From Capitulum mitella (Eukaryota; Arthropoda; Thecostraca; Pollicipedomorpha; Pollicipedidae): a stretch of 64,000 nucleotides of DNA. The notes beneath the pieces are model-generated. The model had not been told where the DNA came from, ran no database searches, and saw only the letters and a program-made list of their open reading frames with translations. The stretch is taken from contig CP099839.1 of NCBI GenBank assembly GCA_030062745.1, positions 32,718,904 to 32,782,903 on the forward strand. The letters run 5' to 3'. The translations under genes and the position numbers were made by a program. The stretch's first letter is position 1. Every line of letters starts with the position of its first letter. Positions 35,073 to 45,659 of this stretch are shown in pieces.

Positions 35073-37125
35073 GGCTTGCCGTTTGGTGATGTTTACCGGC
35101 GGTCAGAGGGGTGCTGACGGCGCACGACGGCTGCCGCGTGTTTACACACGCCCTACAGGTGAAACGTGCCACCTCCTGGGCACGGCAGGAATGCGCTGCC
35201 ACCGGCCTCGTCCTCACCCCCCGTCGGCGGGTGGCTCGCCTCGGCCCGACCCTCCTGTCCGGCTTCCCGGCGGCAGACAGCAGCCAGGTATGGTGAGCGA
35301 TGGGCCGAGCTTGCCACGGCAACTGGTCTCCGGGCCATGTGGCCGAACAACGAGGGCTACTAAAAATCTCTGGACGCTGTGGTGATGGATACCGCAGCGA
35401 AAATAAGGGGTCAGTCTGAGTACAAACGGGAGGATGTCTCGACCTTCGTCGCTCAGAGGCTCTCTCGAAACTCTCGAGATCTCGGGAATCAATAAAACTA
35501 CACAGATGAACGTAAGACAGATTGAAAGACTTAAGGACAAACATGACTCCAGGAACTCGACATGTGCTTTAATGGTTAGGAAGTCAAACTACGTTCGCAG
35601 TGGCTTCCAGACCACTTTGGGGATGGAAGCGGACAGAAAGTCGGTTTTTGATGCAGAACTGCTTAAGTGTACGCTTGGCGATATTACTGCATGTGATTAG
35701 TGAGTAACCTTTCCAGAGTCAAGTGAGGTTCCTTACCTGATGTGAGCCAAGAATGCACTGGAAATGGTCAAAGGGTAATTTTTGGAACTGATTTCAGCCA
35801 TGTCAACTATTTTTACCCTTCTCGATAATTATAACTCTATTCTGTCGTGAAAAAGCATGGTTCACGTCCACGCATTATCCACGTCATTAAAGATGGTAAT
35901 GTGACCTGTCGTTGGCCTGGCCTTGAATCAGCAACACAAAGGGAATCGCGGAATACAAGAGTTGATTTACGTTAAAACCAAGTCGTTATTTGAACATGGC
36001 TGCTATAAGACTATCATGATGAAAGTGGGGACGGCACACGGAGTGATGCTCTCCTTCGCAGTGGCCTGAGAAGTCGCCAGGTGGCCTGAATCGGTCAGAT
36101 CGGATGCCATTGGAATGAAAACAAAACGAGCTACACAATCGTTTTCGCCTCGTCGCTCTACCTGGATTAGGATCGAAATGGACAAGATGTTGGTGACCAT
36201 TGCCCACTCGTTGGGCGCGGAGGTGAAAATTTTTTCGTCCGGCGAGGGTAAAGACAATCAGCCTGGACTCCTGGGTCAGGCACTTTCTAGTCATCGGTAT
36301 CTGCAGAGCGGTTGCTTTTTGGCTATGGCGATGTCTCTATACACATCAGACCGGATTCTGTCACTGGACTGGACGTTTATGCATCCACCCATCTTCGCAT
36401 TTGGTGAAATCCACGTTTGAATGTGAAAGAAACCTGGACGTTTAGCCGCGTTCTATGACACTGGGCTGTTGATCGGACAGATCAGCGGTCATTTCTTCCT
36501 TTCAAGCCATTTCGGAGCAAGGACGACCAGTTTCTTATCTTAGACTTGACAGCTTCAATGAACTATCTCAGCTTCTACGTATTCTTAGCTTCCAGGAACT
36601 ATTGACCAACCAAGAACCAATCTTAGAACCAAGAACCATAGCTTCCATTGTTTAACAACAGCAACAAATATAAGACAATGCTGATAAACATGAAAATGTG
36701 CCAATATAAGCAACGGGGTCAACAGATTTCCACAACGAGAGGGGACAAACAATCGGCAAGGTGGAGTTAAACATTGAAAATTAGTACTGCTTTAGTAGGA
36801 GAATCCGAGCTCGCTAGTGGAACCAGCTACTGCACTATTGGGACACTCACCCCATTCCGGAGGCGGGACGCATTGCCCCTGCCACCAGACACGTGCCGGG
36901 ATCCCGGTGGAATGCGGGTTATCCTCGTTTTGCGTCGGATTCTAGGCTAACCAGGGTAATTGTTGCGTCACCCGCACACTGCTTTGCCCAGACGGACGCG
37001 ACATTCTCGACATGACGCAATGATGTACCCAGGTCAACGAGGGTCTGAATACATGGGGATAACCTGCATTCCATCGGGATTCTGGCACATGTCTGCCTGC
37101 CACACCCTTGTACTGAAGCACTGAA
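35073..37125. other. No gene seen
   Basis: CpG-rich until about 35340, then mixed DNA. ORFs of 100-165 codons overlap on both strands without family signature. Part of the stretch before 37126 may be the decayed 5' continuation of the LINE fragment there. Confidence 0.4.
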
Positions 37126-37615
37126 GTGATAGAAATGATAAAAGTTTACGAGGGATGGGTTCGGCTCCACTTGGGACAAAGTGGCACCACCTGGAGCAAA
37201 GCCTTTGGAAACAGGCCTAAAAAGAACATGGGCAAAATCCAGAAAATCATTAACCCTGCTGTCAGGGTTATTTGTGGTCTTTCTAAATCTGAACATGTAC
37301 AAGACCTGAAACAGAGTCTTGGCCTGATCGTCGTCTAATAAATTGCACAAATACCACCCACTCCGCCTGCAACATAAGGTGATACAGAGTGGTGAACCTG
37401 AGGACTCAGCGAATGTTTTTCACACCAATGGTTCACTGCACCAGCATAGTATGAGAGAGGATCACTAGCTGCACGTGTCGGATTCTCGTACGAATGCAGG
37501 AAAACGCGGGCGTGCCCCAATGGTGTACAATTCGCTACCATCGGACATTCCCTGTCTGCCGGTCAATAGGTTTGCTCGCGCTGTAAAGGAACATCTTGTG
37601 ACTCATTGACTGCAT
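37126..37615 (+). pseudogene. APE-type LINE ORF2, C-terminal end (plus strand)
   Basis: The plus-strand reading has KIQKIINPAVRVICGLSKSE, then HVQDLKQSLG, which fits the 'kiQ...N.a.Rvi.g....eHv.....lg' segment after the RT domain. Near 37490-37605, in another frame, RGRAPMVYNSLPSDIP followed by RFARAVKEHLVTH is the closing segment of such ORFs. Stops and frameshifts lie between. The RT itself is missing, so this is a 5'-truncated copy. The tetranucleotide repeat at 37741-37810 lies about 130 bases after the ORF end and may be the element's 3' tail. Confidence 0.75.
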
Positions 37616-37740
37616 TGCTTTGAATTGGCATCGGTACATAATTGTGTATGTTGTGTGTACTTCACTAACTTACCTGTTCTTTTTTTATCTATAGGAGCTG
37701 GGCATCACAGCCATTCTGTTGATGTGGACCACCTAGACAT

Positions 37741-37810
37741 ACATATATACATACATACATACATACATACATACGAACATACAAACATACATAAATACAT
37801 ACGGACATAC
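37741..37810 (+). repeat. (ACAT)n microsatellite
   Basis: Imperfect ACATACATACAT... run of about 70 bases with a few single-base changes. Confidence 0.95.
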
Positions 37811-38282
37811 AAAGTGGTCACGGATGGTTCACTATGCCCTGTACAAGTGCCCACATTGCTCCGCGGATGGGGCAAAGTGGCCTTTTTGCTACTTCTGTTT
37901 AGCAGCTTTTGTGTGAAGGCATCAACTAAAACGCGTGCACAGCATCACTCTCAGTGCAAAGGGAAATGTTCCATTTCTTGTCGCGCTGTTTGCTTTTTAA
38001 AGCATTTTACCATGTGGACATCGGATGTTCTCAAAACTAGGGTGGCCGCTTGGCCTACTCCACGTTTCCACGTTTCCACGTTTCTTTGGCCTTTGCTAAA
38101 CTCTTCCTGATTAGCATACGCAGAAATAAAGCCGCGTGCCGCGTAGTGCGAGCTACGACACCCACCTTTTTTGCCTTTTTAACGATTTTGGGAACGTTCC
38201 GCTGCTCGGTTCCGCCAACGTTGTGTACATTCCATTGCAATGCGCCTTGCGCCGGAGCCGGCGGTTAGCAGACCCGCAAGGC
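37811..38282. other. No gene seen
   Basis: Short ORFs only. TTTCCACG is repeated three times near 38063. Confidence 0.4.
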
Positions 38283-39084
38283 TTAGCCCTATTCCTGTAC
38301 ATAAAACGCTAGTGCGTAGTTCCGTATGGGGGATGAGTTTATTTGCCCCGCCCCCCGAGATCTCGACAACTACCGGTCCGATTTGATCTCAACAAATTGG
38401 AAACGACTCCCCGTGACGTAATCTGTATTGTTCAGACAGAAATAAAAAAAAAAATGTTGCAAGGGGTGGATACAGGCATGGGTACTGGGAACATGTCCTC
38501 TCCAATGTTCGCAAAATAGGCTTCTACCAATTTTGCTCGGAAAGTGAACGTTTTTCGCATTGCCATTGAAAAATACTATTTTGGTTCACACTGCCCGTTT
38601 TTGTTTTCTGTTTGTGTTTTGTTTTTTTCCGTTTCCAGATTCTGATTTGTTGCCTCCGATTTCTTGGACGTAGCTACACCCGTGGATACAAGGGAGGGGG
38701 AAAGGCCAGAAAGGGGGTATTTTTTATATCCTATAACTCCGATGTTATCGACTGATTTTTATGCAATTGGCATGAATCGGGAACTGAACCATGGCTTTGG
38801 TCTCGGCCGTTTTGAGCCATAATTTCAGAATTTTGAGGGGAGGAAGTTGTTTTCGAAATCGATTAACACAAAAGCCTCAAATATCTTTTTTATTTTTTAC
38901 TAGTCATTCTATACTTCAGAAGAATTAGATTGGCACGTTGTATAATTTTGGGATTACCGGTGCCAGGGACATGAAAAAGAGAACTGAAAGCTGCTTTCAA
39001 AATGTTGGACGTGGCGAGCAAAAATACCAAAGAACGAGAGCTTTTGAATCTCTCCCCCTCCCCTCATACGGGATAAGAGTTGAG
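38283..39084 (-). mobile_element. MITE family A, rearranged copy
   Basis: It starts TTAGCCCTATTCC and has CCCCCCGAGATCTCGACAAC, the same subterminal phrase as the right end of the 15067-16275 copy in inverse. It ends in a degenerate ACGGGATAAGAGTTGA at about 39083. Internal phrases (GTGGATACA, GGTATTTTT, TATAACTCC, GGCATGAATCG) follow the family order. A 208-bp hAT-like MITE interrupts it at 38477-38684. Part of the interior is deleted. Confidence 0.75.
38477..38684 (+). mobile_element. hAT-like MITE (family C) nested in MITE A
   Basis: A 208-base insertion starting CATGGGT and ending ACCCGTG (inverted ends). It is flanked by GATACAGG (38469-38476) and GATACAAG (38685-38692), an 8-base duplication with one change. 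MITE A sequence resumes on the far side with the same GTGGATACA word. An 8-bp duplication with CA..GGGT-type ends is the known hAT signature. A second copy is at 52589-52786. Confidence 0.85.
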
Positions 39085-39698
39085 AGCTCTAACATTTCAA
39101 CAAGCTGAATGGGCCTAAAACGTTTTATAAAGGCCTACCTAGTGAAATTTCCGGCAAAATGGCAAAAACAACATCTCAGGTTACAGCAACGAAGTTACCC
39201 TGACCTTGAGAAGCTGCTGACTGGCGTTGTCTTTGTTTATTATTGCATTCCGGCAGCTTCTGGTGCAAACTTACATTTTACTTCGGTACGTTTAACTTTA
39301 CTTTTAGCTTATTTAAAATAGGTCATTAACCCAGGCAACATAAGGACACAACTTGGCCTTGTTTCTTACAGCTCGCCATGGCAGCTTTGTGTACTAACCC
39401 ACTTGGCGCCAGCCTGAGGGCAATTTTAGGCGACTGTAAATCGTATTCAACGTCGCGCATCTTTCCTTACGAGCAAAGAAGACAACCTTGCTCCGCTAAC
39501 CAACGTCACCAGCTCCGAGACACTTCAGACGCAACACTTAGGTCCTGAATAGCTCAGCGGGCACTTTGTGTGCCGTCTGCGGCGGTCATCCCATAGCGGA
39601 ACCTGCGGAATCTTTTTCAAGCGACCCATCACCACAGGTGGCGCGACCGCCGAGCCGGCACCGGGTAGCTCCAGGCAGCGCCAGCTATGCGCTGCCGC
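39085..39698. other. No gene seen; CpG rises at the right
   Basis: Mixed DNA turning CpG-rich at about 39560. No coding family recognised. Confidence 0.4.
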
Positions 39699-39963
39699 GT
39701 GCCGGGTGGGCCGTTTGGGCCGGGGCAGGTTTTATACCGCACACCCAGTCCGTGCCGGGTGGGCCGTTTGGGCCGGGGCAGGTGTTATACCGCGCACCCA
39801 GTCCGTGCCGGGTGGGCCGTTTGGGCCGGGGCAGGTGTTATACCGCACACCAAGTCCGTGCCGGGTGGGCCGTTTGGGCCGGGGCAGGTGTTATACCGCG
39901 CACCCAGTCCGTGCCGGGTGGGCCGTTTGGGCCGGGGCAGGTGTTATACCGCACACCAAGTCC
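39699..39963 (+). repeat. 53-bp minisatellite with alternating unit variants
   Basis: Five units start exactly at 39699, 39752, 39805, 39858 and 39911 with GTGCCGGGTGGGCCGTTTGG. Their ends differ: ACACCCAG, GCACCCAG, ACACCAAG, GCACCCAG, ACACCAAG. Units 2-3 and 4-5 therefore form a 106-bp higher-order pair. The ORFs over this array in all three plus frames come from the 53-base period. Confidence 0.95.
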
Positions 39964-40853
39964 GGGACAGACGGGGAATAGTATTTGAGTGAGGATGACG
40001 GCCCGGGTGTCGGACAGGTCAGATGGCGATCTCGGTGCTGGAAGGGTCGTTTTCTTTTTTCCATCTTTTTCCTGGGTGTCGCCGGCTCCGGCGACAAAAC
40101 AGAGTACGCGACTGTAAATATTTACACAAAACACTTAAGTTTTATGAGCGGTGATCGTCTGCTGTGTGTTTCATTTTCCATTCGAGAGCGGCGGACGTGG
40201 AAGTGGATGGTTTTAAAATACCGGGACGTATGCAAAGTACGATTTACGGTAAAAATTGCATCTCCACTCACCATGTCCGGACGGAGGCCGGTACAGCGCG
40301 GTAAGCAGCAGCAGAGGTCATCATATCAGGATGGCGGTGCATGCCTGGTCGTCAAAGTGCTGCGGCGGCGTTAAGGGCCGGGCCGGCAGCAACAACCGCT
40401 GAAGGCTGCCACATGAAGCTGGCGGCCGGCCGCAATACTTGGCGTCAGGTAACGTCACGGTTGCCGAGTCCTTCTGCTCTGGAATTCAGCCCGCTTCGCT
40501 GAAGTGTCCGCACGTGACGCCTGAGTCATGAATCACCACGGAGACGGCGTGGTGACGTTGGCCAGGCATGTACGGAAATAACCACCACCACATACAGGAG
40601 GCTCCAGTTCTGACCACCCTTTGAAGTTGGCCGCATCTTAGACCTGAGACCTTCGATGTTATCATGCGCTTCGCCTATTTCATACATTTGGTAGATGCAC
40701 TGCAGCAAGTTTGAAGTTTAGGTGTCAGGTTTTTCACTAACAGTATCAGAAAATTTTGCACAGCAGCCTAAATGGACGGGGATGCTGGAAGAAGCTACTA
40801 CCTGACATCATCACCCTTCTTAATATTATAAGTAGAACCAACCTCACAGCAAT
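39964..40853. other. No gene seen
   Basis: A 129-codon plus-strand ORF (39985-40374) is open but unrecognised and overlaps antisense ORFs. CpG-rich at 40290-40560. No promoter or RNA gene could be supported. Confidence 0.35.
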
Positions 40854-40935
40854 ACTCTCTCTCTCCCTCTCCCTTTCTCTCTCTCTCTCTCCCTCTCTCT
40901 CTTTCTCTCACTCTCTTTCTCTTTCTCTCTCTCTC
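40854..40935. repeat. (CT)n microsatellite
   Basis: About 82 bases of CT with scattered CCT/TTT interruptions. Confidence 0.95.
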
Positions 40936-42222
40936 ATCTTTTACCTTGTCTTTGTGTACCATGCAGCCTTTTCAGTGTCCCCCAGGGCCAGCTAGTCCTT
41001 TACCCCAGCTGCCTGGAAGCATTGGCGGGAGGATACGGCACCAGAAGCCGCCACGGACTGCGGCAGCACGGTCGCTGCCGCCGACAATCACACTAGCCGG
41101 CTGCTTGCGTCGGAGGCCACGCCGGCCGTTTGCCAGGCTGCCGGGCGGCGGCCAGCCTCATCAGAGTACCGTGCGGTCAGTGTTCGGCCTGGCTGGCCCG
41201 GCCTGAGCGGTTACTCCGGACGCATCCGCATTACCTTCTAATCCGTTTTTGCTTGTGCCATGCCTTAGAAAAACAACATTTATGTCTCTAACGAGAACTA
41301 CCAACGATTTGCCACAGGAAATCCGGACTGCTAAGACCTGGAAGCTAATGGTGGGCTACGATCTTTGCATTTCGTCCACGTTGGCTGCAGCTTTTTCCAT
41401 ATCGACATCAGTCGTCTTGAAACTTGCAGTCTTTTGTGAAGGCTGCCGCAGTTCGTCATAAGCGAATGTATTGTACGTTTCTAGATTTTGCCGCAAATGA
41501 CGATGCTGAGTGCTTGTATACCGCCCACCGTCGTCCCATGCGGATAAAAAAGTCAGCTTCGAAAATGCAGTTTGGAATGGTATCTAGGTGTGTCAAAAAC
41601 CTTTAAGATCCGTCCGTTCTCTGTTCATTCGCAAGTGGCATGGCCCTGGCATGGCAAGGGGCACGGCACGCCACCCGGACGAACACAACAGCTCCGGGGA
41701 GACAACACATATGCGCGGTAGCAGGGCGACGCGCTGATTCGAATGTGACATGTGGTCAGTGGACACCTGGCCACGAATTGACACTGGGGCCCACTGCACC
41801 CACGACATGGCCGACCGGCAGCGGCGGTATGCCATGTCGAGGTCCGCTACTCACTCGTCATCCCACGGAAGATTCGCGTCCTCGCCCGTCGCGCGCTCAA
41901 GGGCGACTATCGTTTTCCATTCCGTGTTGTGTCTCCTGTGTTCCCAGATGACGTGATCCCATCATAAACGGGCGGCCCGGCCAGCCCCTCCGCCTCCACT
42001 GTGCCCGTCGGGCCGACTGCAGGTTCTCGGCGCGGCTCTGTGACCTACAGCTAAGCTGCCATATCGTACTGTCTGCCATGTGACGCTTGCCGCAGATCTG
42101 AGACACTGTTGGACGAATATTGAATGACGGACAGCAGCACTAACCTCAAACTCCCATTTTTGTCCTTCGCACGCTGGGTGTGAGAGATGTAGATCTAAAA
42201 TTCTGATGTAGAATCCCTGTGT
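40936..42222. other. CpG-rich DNA, no gene seen
   Basis: GC-rich blocks at 40980-41220 and 41630-42110 with mixed DNA between. ORFs of 70-105 codons have no family match and open antisense partners. Confidence 0.4.
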
Positions 42223-42735
42223 GGATCTAAAATTCTTGGCCTTCGCCGTGGCCTGCTTCTGTTTACGGCGGTAAATAATACCGATCGCAGCGTGATTATC
42301 CGCCGACCAGCTGAGACCTTTTTCGTTGCCTTTCGGACAATCAACGACGAACTCGGTCCTGTTTTTCTCGCCGCGGACAACGGCAGGGTCGGATGATGCA
42401 AGGCGTTAGCTCTGAACGGACTTTTAAGCCAACGTCTCCAAGGCACTATTACGCAACAGGAAGACGAAAACAGCGCAGCTCGGCCAACGGAGGCCAAGTT
42501 GCTAGTAGTCAGGCAGCCGCGGCGTCGTTTCGCACCGGAAAGTCTTATATCAAGGGCACTCCAGGAAGCTGCAGTGTGGGCAGCGCGGCACGGAGGATAT
42601 TGTGTCATTACTAGGCGGCAGGAGCGTAGGAACATCCAGAAAGTAAGGGGGCCAGAGACATTTCCCCCCATAGGACTAATAAACTTCCCCAAAAGTGGGG
42701 CCATGCCTCGCCCCCTGCTCCTACGCTTATGCTAG
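42223..42735 (+). other. Coding-like reading with one stop, unrecognised
   Basis: One plus-strand frame stays open for about 170 codons apart from a single TGA at 42394. Its composition is protein-like (FVAFRTINDELGPVFLAADN, later ISRALQEAAVWAARHGGYCV). A minus-strand ORF of 169 codons covers the same place (42704-42195), so openness is partly due to GC content. I recognise neither. The right part (from 42600) carries short purine-rich GGGGCC-type sequence like the window's repeats. Confidence 0.15.
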
Positions 42736-43399
42736 GCAGTGAAGGTTTTAAGAATGCGGCACTATTAGGCGGCCAAGGTTACTGGCGGATTCAGGGGGCC
42801 ATCTCGGCCACGGCACCCCCCCAACCGCGATTAGGGGGAAGAGGTAAATGGTCATTTGCCCCTCCCCTCCAAAAGACACGGGCATTTCTACTCAACCAAT
42901 GTTTTAAGTTGCTGGAACTCCGAATCTAACTTATGGCCATCGTCTTCCCTCCGCCTCCACGGTCCATGACCTGCCATCCATACCCAGCCGCTGAAGTACA
43001 CTCTCCGAACACACGGACAACGTCTTCCACCCCCTTCCCCGTCAACGATTCCGCTGGCTTACTATCGAGACCCAGGAAACTCTCCCCCTAAAAAAATTGA
43101 GCCGCTGGATCCGCCCCTGACGATGGTTTAGGAAAATCGATCCAGCCATATCAAAGTTAAGCGTTCCTGCATTGCCAGAAATTTGTTTCTGGTCAACTCC
43201 AAGGTCAAGGTCATGGCCCAAGATTCCCAGCTGGTAAGCTTTACAACCTGTACCACAACGGCCAGAATCCAAGGTTTCTAGAAAGACTCTACGGCGCAAA
43301 CGCAAATGCTCGTGAGGTCACAAAGGTTGAAATGCAGGTCCTGTGGGTCCAGTGAAATCATTTTTCTCCACATTTTAGTGAGGCCACTGTTGGGTAATT
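42736..43399. other. TE-derived fragments, no gene
   Basis: GGCGGATTCAGGGGG (42783) and, in inverse, TGGATCCGCCCCTGA (43106) are the recurrent GGATCC-type repeat starts also seen at 21437, 26809, 47478, 52928 and 55150. They are inverted to each other here, so 42783-43125 could be one small element. No coding sense. Confidence 0.4.
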
Positions 43400-44484
43400 G
43401 GGTGAAAGATCGTACGAAAAAATGTCGTAAGTAAGAGATCGTATGGCTAAAGCTCGTACGAGATAAACACGAAAATAAGGGACTGAGATGTTGCGCCGAA
43501 GGCGCGCTATAGGATACAAGGGGCCGCAGGCCGAAGAGGGTTCAGTCGGATTTAGCTCTGTCTAAGAGATCATGTCGCTTAGCACGGTATTAGGTCATAC
43601 CTAAACAGAGGCCGTTTGCTGAACGTGTTACAATAATATATGGCAAATGATCGTATGAAATAAATATCAAATGACAAATGTTGTGCCGAAGGCGCAATCC
43701 CGCGCCGGAGGCGCGGCATAGGACACGTGAGGCCGCAGGCCGATAAAGGATGAAATCGGACCTGGCTCTACGCAACGAAGATGTTAGGTCGCGCGAAGCG
43801 CAGTATTAGGTTTCATCTAAATAGGGACCCTATGCGGGGCTGTCCGTATAGTAATTACACACTGTATATTGCTGTATGTTATTGCTATACGTTATCAGGC
43901 TTTGCACCGCTAAAGAACTATTCCAATAAGGTAATGCAACAAAAACGGGGTGCCGCCCGGTGCCAGGACGGGAAAGTGTAATCCTCCGCTCAAACTCCTA
44001 AATAAATGCCATTTCCGCAAAACGTGTGCGTGGTACGGGCCGTACGGGCCTGCTAGTGCGGTACTGTAACACGCTCAGCACACGGTCCCTATTGAGATAT
44101 AACCCAATGCCGCGCTTCGCGGTATTAAGTTATACCTCCACAAAAGATCGCGTGATAGAAAAATCGTTTATGATAAAGATCGTACGGGATAAAGATCGTA
44201 AGAACAAAACATCGCATTGGCAAATGTCGATTTGCCGTAGGTGTAGTAATCGGTTTACCGTCAGCACATTAATCGCTTTGCGGTATGCGTAGTGATCGGT
44301 TTGCCGTAGGCATAGTAAACGGTTTCCCGTAAGCGTAATAATCAGTTTGCCTTAAGAGTAAGGCTAGGTTAGATTAGCTTCAGTAAGATTAGGTTAGGCT
44401 TTACCACTTTATGACTATCTTTGCCATACGATCTTTTGCGAGCGATCTTTTGCAAACGACCTTTTGACATACGATCTTTTACCC
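43400..44484. mobile_element. Element E: inverted ends, AAAGATCGTA words and GNA mini-hairpins
   Basis: The left end GGGTGAAAGATCGTACG and the inverse of the right end GGGTAAAAGATCGTATG match at 15 of 17 bases and bound about 1.1 kb. The word GATCGTA (or its complement TACGATC) recurs many times near both ends, like subterminal transposase sites. The interior has two diverged copies of a block of about 150 bases (about 43491-43630, 43678-43850), a partial inverse at 44090-44145 and a 23-24-bp tandem repeat at 44227-44355. Short perfect hairpins with G-N-A loops punctuate it (see findings). No ORF. The class is unknown; no clear target duplication was found, so the outer ends are uncertain. 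Confidence 0.55.
44227..44355 (+). repeat. 23-24-bp tandem repeat in element E
   Basis: Five to six diverged units of the type ATCGGTTTGCCGTAGGCGTAGTA. Confidence 0.85.
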
Positions 44485-44576
44485 TATACGATCTCGCTCT
44501 TACGATACTCTGCGTAGGAACAGTAGTGGCGGAACCTCTGTGAAAATGGGATAAAATGCGTAAAATGCCATAAAAT

Positions 44577-44612
44577 GCATTTTATCCGTTGTGAAGACAA
44601 CGGATAAAATGC
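44577..44612. repeat. Perfect 16-bp hairpin
   Basis: ACAACGGATAAAATGC (44597-44612) is the exact complement of 44577-44592, with a GAAG loop. The arm end TAAAATGC is also repeated just upstream (TAAAATGCG, TAAAATGCC, TAAAATGCA from about 44552). Confidence 0.95.
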
Positions 44613-45270
44613 CTGATTCACTGCCAGATACACGCACACGATCACCTAAGACAGGCGAAGGGAAAACCGATTGGAGAGCCGCGCAGGGCGTCGCGTCCGC
44701 ACGTGGCGACGCGCACAGCGGGACTCGCACAGCTTTGAATCCCGAGTGATGCCATTGTCGCGGACGACAAGGTATGAGGGTATGAGGATCCAGAGAAGCT
44801 TCTCTGGGTCCTCCGTGTGGTCGCAGGACCTGCTGACCCGCCTCCGTCTGATCTGCCGAACCGATGCTCGACACCCTGCCTGAGCTGAGTGAATGCTAAC
44901 CGTCCGTCACTTGGTGACGTCGTCTGACAAGAGTTTTGACGACGTCGTGCGATGAGAGTTTTGGTTGCATCAAGATCTGACGATCAAAGCAAAACCTGGA
45001 GTGTCAGAGACCAGCGTCACGATTGTCTGGCTGCTGTCGTGGTTCGGGTGTCCCGTGAGCCAGCTGGATTGCCTTGCCTGGGTATGCATCCTGATCTCGC
45101 GCGTCATCTGGTTTTTCCGGCGTTCCTGCGCCTTGTGATCACGGTAGCGAACCCAGCTCCCCGGCCATGGTTATCGCCCCATCCGGACCGCATCTGCAAC
45201 GAGCAGTACGTCACGTAACCACCGAGCGGGTACTCCGTGACGTCACCGCGCGGTGCTTTGTCCGCCCGCG
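44613..45270. other. No gene seen
   Basis: CpG-rich in part. An 88-codon ORF (44952-45218) is unrecognised. It could be 5' region of the LINE that follows. Confidence 0.35.
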
Positions 45271-45480
45271 GCCCGGTCAAGGTCGTGTCCGCGGCCCGGT
45301 CAAGGTCGTGTCCCGCGGCCCGGTCAAGGTCGTGTCCATAGCCCGGTCAAGGTCGTGTCCGCGGCCCGGTCAAGGTCGTGTCCATAGCCCGGTCAAGGTC
45401 GTGTCCCGCGGCCCGGTCAAGGTCGTGTCCCGCAGCCCGGTCAAGGTCGTGTCCGCGGCCCGGTCAAGGTCGTGTCCCGC
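45271..45480 (+). repeat. 23-24-bp minisatellite
   Basis: Nine units of GCCCGGTCAAGGTCGTGTCC at 45271, 45294, 45318, 45341, 45364, 45387, 45411, 45435 and 45458, joined by GCG, CGCG, CGCA or ATA spacers. It ends about 180 bases before the LINE endonuclease reading and may belong to that element's 5' region. Confidence 0.95.
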
Positions 45481-45659
45481 GGCGGTTCTCCCCCCCCGCA
45501 CCAACTGCCGCGGCGGGAGTGACCGTGACCTTGCGACCAGCTGACCGCCGACTCAGCTGGCGCCACGCCGGTTCAGGACGCCGCGCCAGGAAAACCCGCC
45601 GCGGCCGCCGCTCCGAGCACCGTCGGCGGGGAGCCTGAGGCGGAAATATTTGACGTGGA

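Noticed and set aside
36919..37350. 143-codon minus-strand ORF
   Set aside because: Partly antisense to the plus-strand LINE C-terminus at 37126-37615, which has clear family motifs.
39566..39992. Three overlapping Gly/Pro/Arg-rich ORFs with repeated motifs
   Set aside because: All three frames are open because the minisatellite period is 53 bases and stop-poor; no evidence for a protein.
44361..44402. TTAGG-like words (interstitial telomere repeat?)
   Set aside because: Only a few irregular TTAGR words with no regular array; better explained as part of element E.
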